Below, piece by piece: positions 1 through 5,619 of a stretch of DNA of 13,567 nt. Both the position numbers and the translations under genes were made by a program. The stretch lies in contig CAMVBO010000018.1 of NCBI GenBank assembly GCA_947165745.1, forward strand, positions 1-13,567. The letters run 5' to 3'. Origin of the DNA: an uncultured Clostridia bacterium (GTDB lineage: Bacteria > Bacillota_A > Clostridia > Christensenellales > Aristaeellaceae). The number at the start of each line of letters is the position of its first letter. The stretch's first letter is position 1. A model generated the notes under the pieces. It was given only the letters and a program-made list of their open reading frames with translations, made no database searches and was not told where the DNA came from.

Positions 1-94
1 TGCAGCCTTAGACGCCGAAAATGCATGTTCAGGATTTTAGAAACACACTCTAAAGCGCATCTCGCCCGCTAAAAAGCATTCGCCAAAGAAACTG
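1..94. other. Unassigned left edge, possible 3' tail of a plus-strand gene
   Basis: No gene can be called here. One plus-strand frame is open from base 2 to a TAG at 38-40 and would end in AALDAENACSGF; another is open from base 1 to a TAA at 70-72. Either could be the C-terminus of a gene lying left of the window. The hairpin at 95-127 has a T-run on the plus strand, which fits a plus-strand transcript ending here, but the fragments are too short to choose between. Confidence 0.2.
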
Positions 95-127
95 AAAAGC
101 CATGTCGGCCAAGCCGACATGGCTTTT
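95..127. terminator. Bidirectional intrinsic terminator
   Basis: A perfect 15-bp stem (95-109 with 113-127) encloses the 3-base loop CAA. The plus strand continues with a run of six T and the minus strand ends its arm in TTTT. The stop codon of the minus-strand methyltransferase (129-131) touches the hairpin, so this is the natural end of the five-gene operon. It probably also ends a plus-strand transcript entering from the left. Confidence 0.85.
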
Positions 128-128
128 T

Positions 129-818
129 TCAGTCCTCCACGCTATATCGTTCCGGTTCCGTTTCGTTCCCTGCTCCATGATTCCCCGGGCGGCCCTCTCC
201 GGGCGTTTCCATCCCTTCGCGCCTTCTCATCACGGCCACGGCGCATGGGATACGACCCTCGGCCATCTGTATGCGCACGTCGGCATGCCCGGCATCCAGA
301 AAGAACTGCCTGTAGCTTGCCGCCGTGAACTGCCGTTTGAAGTCCACTCCGGCCTTTCCCATCGCTGACGCGAAGCGGCTGGTATTTCCCCTTCCATCGC
401 GGTTCATGTAGGTTGGGATGACCAGCAGTCCGCCCGGACGACACACGCGGTTCAGCTCGCCAAGCGCCTTCATCGGCGCATCCAGCAGGTGAATCACGTT
501 CCCGGCCACAACCGCGTCAAAGCTGCCGTCCGGGTAGTTGAGCGAAGTGATGTCCGCCGGTTCAAAGGCGATGTTACGGAACTCCGCGCAGTTTTGCTTC
601 GCGCGTGCCAACATCTTCGGCGCGAAATCCGTGGCCGTCAGCCGGGCGCATCTGCGCGCAATGACCTCGGTCAGCAGTCCGGTTCCGCAGGCGCACTCCA
701 ACACGTTATCGCCAGGTTGGATCAGGTTTGAGACGATCTCCCTCAGCGCCTGGTGCGTCTTTTTGTTGACGACATTCACGAACAGATCATACACGCCCGC
801 CACGCTGTCCCAGAACAT
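129..818 (-). CDS. Class I SAM-dependent methyltransferase (UbiE/Methyltransf_11-like)
   Basis: A 229-residue cytosolic protein predicted to transfer a methyl group from S-adenosylmethionine to an unknown small molecule or lipid. Motif I is VLECACGTG (residues 39-47). The acidic residue that would bind the SAM ribose is in TATDFA (D64). Next come PADI (87-90) and FDAVVAGNVIHLL (100-112), and the post-motif III turn is CRPGG (126-130). After about residue 198 there is a 30-residue hydrophilic tail rich in Gly, Glu and Arg that is not part of the fold. The ATG has GGGAG about 9 bases upstream. The gene follows the alpha/beta hydrolase by only 12 bases and is the last gene of the operon, ending at the terminator 95-127. 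The substrate cannot be read from the sequence. The fold call is secure; UbiE-type quinone methylation is possible but unsupported by neighbours. Confidence 0.88.
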   Translation of the reverse strand: MFWDSVAGVYDLFVNVVNKKTHQALREIVSNLIQPGDNVLECACGTGLLTEVIARRCARLTATDFAPKMLARAKQNCAEFRNIAFEPADITSLNYPDGSFDAVVAGNVIHLLDAPMKALGELNRVCRPGGLLVIPTYMNRDGRGNTSRFASAMGKAGVDFKRQFTAASYRQFFLDAGHADVRIQMAEGRIPCAVAVMRRREGMETPGEGRPGNHGAGNETEPERYSVED

Positions 819-830
819 ATCTTCACTCCC

Positions 831-1607
831 TTATTTCATGCGCTCGTCCATGGCGTCCAAAATCGGCTGCGTCCATTGGCTCTGGAAGATCCAGGCCTCG
901 TGCTGCATGTCGAAGGGGATGATGTCCGGGTTGCGGAAGTGCTTGAGATACCGCTTTTTGTACTTCTCCCCCATCTTTAGCGCGTAGATGATGTGCACCG
1001 TGGTGCCGTCCACGTGGATGTCATCCTCGAGAGGGGTCACGTAGTCCGAGTAAAACTCACGGGCCACGGTCTTTGGGTGCAAGGCCACCATGCTGGCGGC
1101 AAACTGGTCCATGAAGGCGTCGGTCTCGGAATCCATGTCCATGCCAAAGTTCTTCACCAGCATGTCCTTGAGCTTGTTCTTCTTTTTATCGTTCTTCGCC
1201 GCGTCGCCGATCCACCGTCCGACGATCCAGGTCATGATCCGGGCGACGATGGGGCTGCCCTGGTCCAGGTCTGAAGAGCCGATGAACCCGTGGTCGATAT
1301 GGATTCGCTTGCGCTGGATAAGCAGCCCGACAAAGCTGCCGCCCAGCGAGGAGCCGTAGGCGCCGTCCACGCGCCCGCCGTGATGCTCGATGATGTAATC
1401 TTCAGTCTTCCCGGTCACCGTCAGCATGTCCGTGAAGGGCTTGGTCTGCTTTTCATCGTCAAACCCGTCGTAATTGACGCAGATCAGGTGATACCGTTCC
1501 GCAAGTCGGTCAATGACGGTGTGAAAATTGATCTCCCATGTGCACGCCGTGCCGGGCAGCAGCAGCATGGTTTTGCCGTCAGGCCTGCCCATCTCCGTGA
1601 ATTTCAT
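831..1607 (-). CDS. Alpha/beta hydrolase
   Basis: A 258-residue protein with the alpha/beta-hydrolase plan. The oxyanion-strand signature is MLLLPGTACTW (residues 14-24) and the core strand is LICVNYDGFD (41-50). The nucleophile elbow is G85-S86-S87-L88-G89, with S87 as the expected catalytic serine. A helical insertion with a Lys-rich stretch (about 138-147) acts as the lid, and a late histidine (H236 in FDMQHEAW) is the likely catalytic base. An esterase or lipase-like reaction is inferred and the substrate is unknown. The frame is open 91 codons further upstream, but that part overlaps the neighbouring membrane-protein gene and looks like non-coding shadow. The ATG at 1607 has GAGG 8 bases ahead and begins the fold. 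No signal peptide is seen, so it is cytosolic. It is fourth in the operon and 12 bases from the next gene. Confidence 0.85.
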   Translation of the reverse strand: MKFTEMGRPDGKTMLLLPGTACTWEINFHTVIDRLAERYHLICVNYDGFDDEKQTKPFTDMLTVTGKTEDYIIEHHGGRVDGAYGSSLGGSFVGLLIQRKRIHIDHGFIGSSDLDQGSPIVARIMTWIVGRWIGDAAKNDKKKNKLKDMLVKNFGMDMDSETDAFMDQFAASMVALHPKTVAREFYSDYVTPLEDDIHVDGTTVHIIYALKMGEKYKKRYLKHFRNPDIIPFDMQHEAWIFQSQWTQPILDAMDERMK

Positions 1608-1629
1608 ACTACACGCCTCGTTTCTCTCA

Positions 1630-1652
1630 ACAAATAGTTTGTATAATACCAA
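1630..1652 (-). promoter_or_regulatory. Possible internal extended -10 promoter with palindromic operator
   Basis: On the minus strand TGGTATTAT (1643-1651) matches an extended -10 element (TGn plus 5 of 6 bases of TATAAT); no -35 is recognisable. Immediately downstream, at the predicted start of transcription, lies the palindrome ACAAA-TAG-TTTGT (1630-1642), which overlaps a second small palindrome GTAT-A-ATAC (1641-1649). It sits 23 bases before the hydrolase start in the operon's largest internal gap (119 bases). A TATAAT can also be read on the plus strand (1642-1647), but no plus-strand gene follows. Confidence 0.35.
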
Positions 1653-1726
1653 TACATCCCATTTCAGGGCGCAGCGCCGGCAACGAACGGACTTTCCGCC
1701 CGGTTCCGCCTCGGCGCCGAGGGGCG

Positions 1727-2212
1727 TCACAAAAGCGCGACGATCCCCGCGATGACAGCGGCTCCGGCGACCCAGACGAGTGTGAGGATTCCCCGCTTTC
1801 TCAGCACCTGCGGCCAGGTCTGCACGAATGGGATATCCTCCGCGCCGGGGATCACCCAGAACCGGCTGTGGCCGACCCACAGCCGGTCGATCACGATGCC
1901 GTCATACCAGTTCATCACTTCCAGGAACATAAGCGCCTGCCAATAGGCGTCCCGGAAGGTGTGGATGCCGTTCCAGACGCGGATGATCAGAACGAGCGCC
2001 GCGGCCATGACCGCGAAGAAGGCGGTCATAAAGCGCTTTCGCCTGCGGCTGACGGTCTCGCGATTCGTCAATCCCAGCCGGTACACACGTTCCTGCACAG
2101 GCTTTGGATAGAAAAACAGGCCGTTCACTGCGCTGTTTCCCACGCCCAGCTTCACCATCAGCGTGAACAGGGCGCAGTACAGCATCAGTTGGACGATAAT
2201 CAAGGCGCTCAT
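1727..2212 (-). CDS. Four-helix integral membrane protein, paralogue of the 2920-3426 protein
   Basis: A 161-residue membrane protein of no family I can name. Predicted helices lie at about 4-22, 62-79, 88-105 and 141-160. Between helices 1 and 2 is YPKPVQER (35-42), and in or after helix 3 comes WYDGIVIDRLW (102-112), then IPGAE (121-125). The same landmarks in the same order (YPPDIQEE, YD-x4-D, GTE) appear in the protein encoded at 2920-3426, so the two are diverged paralogues. The ATG at 2212 overlaps the stop of the upstream methyltransferase as ATGA, which implies coupled translation; it has no ribosome site of its own. A TTG three codons earlier is also open but less likely. The conserved YD-x4-D and G-[TA]-E could form a functional or metal site, but this is inference only. 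Confidence 0.8.
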   Translation of the reverse strand: MSALIIVQLMLYCALFTLMVKLGVGNSAVNGLFFYPKPVQERVYRLGLTNRETVSRRRKRFMTAFFAVMAAALVLIIRVWNGIHTFRDAYWQALMFLEVMNWYDGIVIDRLWVGHSRFWVIPGAEDIPFVQTWPQVLRKRGILTLVWVAGAAVIAGIVALL

Positions 2213-2892
2213 TTTCTGCAAAGAAAGCAGGCTATGCCTTCATAACGGGTCACGTCCACATCCACATACATCTTCGACAGCCGTGTCCTCAGGCTGTCCT
2301 CGGTATCATAGGGCGGCGTGAAGAAGCCCTTGGGCTGGTAGAGGTGTTTGATGAACCAGTCCGTCCGGCCGCAGCCGCCCCGGACATAGAAGCAGCCGCA
2401 GAATACGCCGCCGGGCTTCAACACCCGGAAGGTCTCGCGCCAGGCCGCCTCCTTGTCCGGGAAGGCGTGAAAGCCGTTCAGGGAAAGCACGATGTCGAAG
2501 CATTCACTGTCAAAGGGCAGCGCGCCCACGTCCCCCTGGACAAAGCGCACGTTTTTGATCCCCATGCGCTCCGCCCTCGCCTTGGCTGCCGACATCATGT
2601 CGGGTGAATAGTCCAGGCAGGTGATGTCCGCCCCGGGAAGACTCCGATAGACCGGCATGCTCAACACGCCGGTGCCCACCGGCACCTCAAGCAGCCTTCC
2701 CTTGAAGTCCTCCGGCACGCCGGACAGCGCCTGTTCCAGATAGCTGTAGTTTTTCTCGCCGTCCATGTTCCACACGATCCGGCAAATCGCCTTCCCAAGA
2801 AAGGTGGAATAGGTCATCATGCCATCGTATAAGCCGGCATGGCCGCCGGTCTGTCTGTAAGCGTTTTTGATTTCCGCACGTCTGTCGGTCAT
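2209..2892 (-). CDS. Class I SAM-dependent methyltransferase (Methyltransf_11/25-like)
   Basis: A 227-residue protein with a complete Rossmann methyltransferase core. Motif I is LLEVPVGTGVLS (residues 67-78), with V-P in place of the more usual acidic-x-Gly start. The acidic SAM-ribose residue is D94 in TCLDYSP and the adenine-contact region is VQGDVGALPF (118-127). FDIVLSLNGFHAFP (132-145) and FRVLKPGG (155-162) follow. The roughly 65 residues before motif I (GLYDGMMTYSTFLGKAICRIVW) are aromatic and helical and may bind the acceptor. The start is firm: GGAGGGG lies 7 bases before the ATG. It is second in the operon, 27 bases after the first membrane protein, and overlaps the second membrane protein by 4 bases. 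Being sandwiched between two related membrane proteins suggests a hydrophobic or lipid acceptor, which is inference. It shares only the general fold with the 129-818 methyltransferase. Confidence 0.9.
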   Translation of the reverse strand: MTDRRAEIKNAYRQTGGHAGLYDGMMTYSTFLGKAICRIVWNMDGEKNYSYLEQALSGVPEDFKGRLLEVPVGTGVLSMPVYRSLPGADITCLDYSPDMMSAAKARAERMGIKNVRFVQGDVGALPFDSECFDIVLSLNGFHAFPDKEAAWRETFRVLKPGGVFCGCFYVRGGCGRTDWFIKHLYQPKGFFTPPYDTEDSLRTRLSKMYVDVDVTRYEGIACFLCRK

Positions 2893-2919
2893 GATCTTGC
2901 CCCTCCCATATCCATGTTT

Positions 2920-3426
2920 TCAGCAAATCAGGGTCACCAGCCATCCCACCAGTGCGGATGGAATCAGCGCAAACAGAATGCCGGGAAACAGCATTCCCCT
3001 GGCGTGGAACCACTTTTGATGATAGGCCGCGTCCATGTGCTCCGTGCCCTCCAGGCGGAACCTTGGCATATTGGCAAACAGCACCCAATCGAGAAAGCAG
3101 GTGTCATAGATGCCGATCCACATCATCAGGCCGAAGGCCAGCAGGAATCCCTGCCAGAAGGTTCTGGCTCCGGCAATCCGCGCGCAGACCAGCAGGATGC
3201 CTGTGAAGAGCAATATGCCGAAGGATTTTGCAAGCACCACACTCTTTGACGCATAGGTCACATCCACCCGTTGATGGGTCTTAAAGTATTCCTCCTGTAT
3301 ATCCGGAGGGTAATTGTGGATGCTCGCGGGGCTATATTTCCTGTCTCCCCCGGAGGCGGCAAACACAACGGCCGTAAAAATCCCGGCAAAGGCAATCATT
3401 TCAAGCAGAATAACCCAAACGTTCAT
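2920..3426 (-). CDS. Four-helix integral membrane protein, first gene of the operon
   Basis: A 168-residue membrane protein of unrecognised family. Helices are expected at about 4-24, 62-82, 92-115 and 143-165. A polar 37-residue segment between helices 1 and 2 contains NYPPDIQEEYFKTH (38-51). WIGIYDTCFLDW (103-114) is followed by MPRFRLEGTE (120-129). The related protein at 1727-2212 keeps the YP..IQE-like segment, the YD-x4-D spacing and the G-[TA]-E. The frame can be extended to a GTG at 3441, but that GTGGAGG string is itself the ribosome site: GGAGG lies 8 bases before the ATG at 3426, which I take as the start. Downstream, 27 bases separate it from the methyltransferase. It could serve as a membrane anchor or partner for the methyltransferase or as an integral-membrane enzyme; neither is shown. 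Confidence 0.82.
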   Translation of the reverse strand: MNVWVILLEMIAFAGIFTAVVFAASGGDRKYSPASIHNYPPDIQEEYFKTHQRVDVTYASKSVVLAKSFGILLFTGILLVCARIAGARTFWQGFLLAFGLMMWIGIYDTCFLDWVLFANMPRFRLEGTEHMDAAYHQKWFHARGMLFPGILFALIPSALVGWLVTLIC

Positions 3427-3441
3427 TTTTAATGCCTCCAC

Positions 3442-3476
3442 ATTATATTAGATTGCACTAACTCTAATCCGTTATA
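3442..3476 (-). promoter_or_regulatory. Palindromic candidate operator before the five-gene operon
   Basis: ATTAGA (3447-3452) and TCTAAT (3463-3468) form a perfect 6-bp inverted repeat with a 10-base spacer, a 22-bp site of the size bound by TetR- or MarR-type dimers. Inside it is TTAG..CTAA (3448-3461). Two -10-like boxes flank it on the minus strand, TATAAC (3471-3476) and TATAAT (3442-3447). The latter would start transcription inside the Shine-Dalgarno, so it is unlikely to be the main promoter. The site lies 21 bases before the first start codon. No regulator gene is in the window. Confidence 0.45.
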
Positions 3477-3532
3477 AAGCCCATCCCACAGCCATCCATC
3501 GCGGACTTTGCTTTGGAACGGGCCAGAAGTTA

Positions 3533-3574
3533 GCTTACGCTTACTATTATAGCGCATGAAAGCTCCGTCGGCAA
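3533..3574 (-). promoter_or_regulatory. Main promoter of the five-gene operon
   Basis: On the minus strand TTGCCG (3569-3574), a 17-base spacer and a perfect TATAAT (3546-3551) form a good sigma-A type promoter. Transcription would start near 3539, giving a leader of about 110 bases that contains the palindrome at 3447-3468. A direct repeat GCTTAC-GCTTAC (3533-3544) covers the predicted start and may be another protein site. The rest of the 300-base gap (3427-3726) holds the terminator at 3659-3703; I see nothing in 3575-3658. Confidence 0.6.
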
Positions 3575-3658
3575 GATGCTAATGACGATTGTTAACACAA
3601 CATTCAACAAACCACGCTCTACTGTAATGACGTGCGGTCCATCGGAGTATCAAACGGC

Positions 3659-3703
3659 AAAGAAGGGGCTGTCTCAAATGTGTTTTGAGACAGCCCCTTC
3701 TTT
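3659..3703 (-). terminator. Strong 20-bp-stem terminator after acetolactate decarboxylase
   Basis: A perfect 20-bp stem (3659-3678 with 3684-3703) with loop TGTGT. The arms carry GGGGCTGTCTCAAA and its complement. It lies 23 bases after the stop of the decarboxylase gene and separates that transcript from the next operon's promoter. The U-tract on the minus strand is interrupted (TTCTTTGCC), while the plus strand has TTCTTTTG. The unusually long perfect stem resembles dispersed terminator-like repeats and some insertion-sequence ends in Firmicutes. Confidence 0.75.
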
Positions 3704-3726
3704 TGTTCGACACTCACGCGCCCGTA

Positions 3727-4446
3727 TCAGCCTTTCCCCTGTTCTACAGCCTTTAGCGCTTCCTCCGAGGCCTGTTTCAAGGCGTAAGTATCAAAAATCG
3801 GTTCATCCGGAAGCTTGAGTTCGATCGAATTGATTTTGGATATCTGTCCCCTTCCGGCACTCATAACAATGTCAAACACGTGCCCGCCATGTTTTCTATC
3901 CTCGGAGATGAAATGAAGATGCCAGCCGGACGCATTGATGCCGTCCATATAATCCGGGAAATAGACGCAGACGAGCGTTCCTCTTATCCTTTCAAATTTG
4001 AAGGCCCTTTGCGTTTTTCCAAGGATGGTCTTCAAATCCACATGCACGGATTCATATCCCGATTCCGAGCGCGCGTCGACGATCTCAAACTCGCCGTCAA
4101 TGCGGGCCATGTGCACGCTGTTCAGGCCAAAGTGGGCGTCAATGATGTTGTTGAGCGCCGTCTTCAGCTCCTCTATGCTCTTCGTAAATCCAAATTCGAT
4201 CGGGGCGCTGTCTTTCATGGTGCACACCGTGGAAAATGGCACGCCCCGGTCTGATTCCGCCACGGCGACATCGCCCTTCTCCATCGCCCTGTAACACAAG
4301 CCGTCGAGTACGATCATTTCCCCATCGACATCCTTGAAGGTCCCAAGCCCGATATCGCCGTGCTCAAGCAGCTCCGACACGGATATGACAGAGCGCGTAT
4401 AACCGAGCATCAAGGCCTGCAGGGTTGACACCTGGTACATCTTCAT
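3727..4446 (-). CDS. budA: Alpha-acetolactate decarboxylase
   Basis: Converts (S)-2-acetolactate to (R)-acetoin plus CO2 in the cytosol, the second step of the acetoin/2,3-butanediol branch from pyruvate (also named alsD). The 239-residue length is typical. Family landmarks are visible: TLQALMLGYTRSVISVSELLEHGDIGLGTF within residues 8-37, DGEMIVLDG (41-49) with the conserved Glu, and the metal-binding block GWHLHFISEDRKHGGHV (174-190). There H176, H178 and H189 have the His-x-His-x10-His spacing of the zinc ligands, and YFPDYMDGIN precedes the block. The frame is open 26 codons further up, but the ATG at 4446 begins the fold and has GGGAG 9 bases ahead. The gene follows the PAP2 gene by 78 bases with no obvious promoter between them, so read-through is likely. 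No acetolactate synthase gene is nearby, so substrate must come from one encoded elsewhere. Confidence 0.95.
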   Translation of the reverse strand: MKMYQVSTLQALMLGYTRSVISVSELLEHGDIGLGTFKDVDGEMIVLDGLCYRAMEKGDVAVAESDRGVPFSTVCTMKDSAPIEFGFTKSIEELKTALNNIIDAHFGLNSVHMARIDGEFEIVDARSESGYESVHVDLKTILGKTQRAFKFERIRGTLVCVYFPDYMDGINASGWHLHFISEDRKHGGHVFDIVMSAGRGQISKINSIELKLPDEPIFDTYALKQASEEALKAVEQGKG

Positions 4447-4524
4447 ATCACACAACTCCCATTCCTCATCGCATTCGTCGCGTCGGTCGTCCCGGCATCG
4501 GTCAATGGCCCTGTGCCCTGCCAC

Positions 4525-5454
4525 TCAACCGTTCGTCCTTTTTTCAAACTTGAACAGCATGGGATAGACGCCGAAGTCCACAAAGGCGATGATGGCATAC
4601 CGCGCGCACCGCACCATCAGCGCGGCGGTACTGCCGCTGGACAGGAATTCCTTGGAGAAGGGCATCTTGAGCACCTTGCTCAGCACCAGATAGACCGCCA
4701 GCCCGCCCACCACGCGGACAACCATCCACAGGGGCTTGCGCGTGTTTTCAAAGTGCACACAATGATCGTCCAGGAGCGTGCCGGCCATGAACCCGATCAG
4801 CAGCCCCATCGCGGTAAAGTAATCCGCGCTCTTGCAGTAGAAGAAGCCTGGAACGGAGGCGACCAGCAGGATGCCGTAGAGCGCCAGCGTGTTTTTCACC
4901 CGCTTCTCCAGCAGTCGGACGATCAACACGCTGATCAGGCCGAGCAGCCAGCCCGCCAGCACATCCGTGGGATAGTGCGCGCCGACCACGAACCGGGAAA
5001 TCCCGGTCAGCAGCGGTATCACGATCGCCACCACCGTCACCCACCGCTTGCGCAGGTTGACCGCCAGCGAACCGAACACCGTGGCCGCGTTGGTGGAATG
5101 GCCGCTGGGGAAGGAATAACCCTGGGCCGAGATGTCGTAGATGTCCGCCTCCGGCTCCACGACGCGCAGGATCTTGATGCCCTCGTGGTCAAAGTAAGGC
5201 CTGCGGCGCAGAGCGATGTTCTTCGCCATGGTGTTCCAGGCCAGACCCATGATGGCGCTCAGCCCCATCGTTCTGCCCAGCTTCTTGTCGTAGCACCAAT
5301 ACACAAAGCCCACAATCAGAATCAGCAGCAGCTCCTCCCCAAACATGGAGAAGAGGGATATGATCGAAATCCCCGTACCGCTGATGTGCCCCTGGAGCCA
5401 TTCCATCAAATTGACTTCCCAGGGAAAGAAGAAGGTGTTGCCGCTTGCCGCCAT
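4525..5454 (-). CDS. PAP2-family membrane phosphatase
   Basis: A 309-residue integral membrane phosphatase. All three signature motifs of the PAP2 (type 2 phosphatidic acid phosphatase) superfamily are present: K78-x6-R85-P86 (KNIALRRRP), P116-S-G-H119 (PSGH), and S153-R154-x5-H160-x3-D164 (SRFVVGAHYPTD). These form the outward-facing active site that removes phosphate from lipid or isoprenoid phosphates through a phospho-histidine intermediate. The core covers about 35-185. The remaining C-terminal third adds several hydrophobic helices, making the protein longer than a minimal PAP2 enzyme. The ATG at 5454 has GAGGAGAG about 8 bases before it; the frame stays open to 5583 but that part is charged and overlaps a hairpin. 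Undecaprenyl diphosphate or phosphatidic/phosphatidylglycerol phosphate are plausible substrates; the sequence does not decide. Confidence 0.92.
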   Translation of the reverse strand: MAASGNTFFFPWEVNLMEWLQGHISGTGISIISLFSMFGEELLLILIVGFVYWCYDKKLGRTMGLSAIMGLAWNTMAKNIALRRRPYFDHEGIKILRVVEPEADIYDISAQGYSFPSGHSTNAATVFGSLAVNLRKRWVTVVAIVIPLLTGISRFVVGAHYPTDVLAGWLLGLISVLIVRLLEKRVKNTLALYGILLVASVPGFFYCKSADYFTAMGLLIGFMAGTLLDDHCVHFENTRKPLWMVVRVVGGLAVYLVLSKVLKMPFSKEFLSSGSTAALMVRCARYAIIAFVDFGVYPMLFKFEKRTNG

Positions 5455-5565
5455 GGTTCTACTCTCCTCTTCGTATGGTAAACCGACAAATGCTCCTGTT
5501 TCGCGTCCGCGCTGACTGGCCGGGCCTTCCGGGCTCTTGCCGTCCGCGTCAGCGCATCCGGTGAA

Positions 5566-5598
5566 GCGCCCCGCGATTCGCATGCAAACGCGGGGCGC
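5566..5598 (-). terminator. GC-rich hairpin after the MscS-type gene
   Basis: A perfect 10-bp stem GCGCCCCGCG (5566-5575) with CGCGGGGCGC (5589-5598) and a 13-base loop lies 21 bases after the stop of the MscS-type gene. The stem is strong but the minus strand continues TTCACC, not a run of U. It may terminate partially, or act as a processing or pausing hairpin ahead of the PAP2 gene. Confidence 0.5.
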
Positions 5599-5619
5599 GC
5601 CAGAGACAGGGCTTGGAAT

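Noticed and set aside
1608..1880. N-terminal extension of the alpha/beta hydrolase (91 more codons)
   Set aside because: It overlaps the membrane-protein gene 1727-2212 and is Arg/Gly-rich without fold features; the ATG at 1607 has a ribosome site and starts the hydrolase core.
3576..3818. An 80-codon plus-strand ORF between the operon promoter and the decarboxylase
   Set aside because: It runs through the perfect terminator hairpin and into the decarboxylase gene on the other strand, with no ribosome site.
4447..4524. N-terminal extension of acetolactate decarboxylase
   Set aside because: The extra 26 residues are Arg/Asp/Glu-rich and absent from the family pattern; GGGAG precedes the internal ATG at 4446.
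4513..5481. A 322-codon plus-strand open frame opposite the PAP2 gene
   Set aside because: The His/Gln/Asp-rich translation is typical of antisense to membrane-protein genes; the opposite strand has all PAP2 motifs and a good ribosome site.
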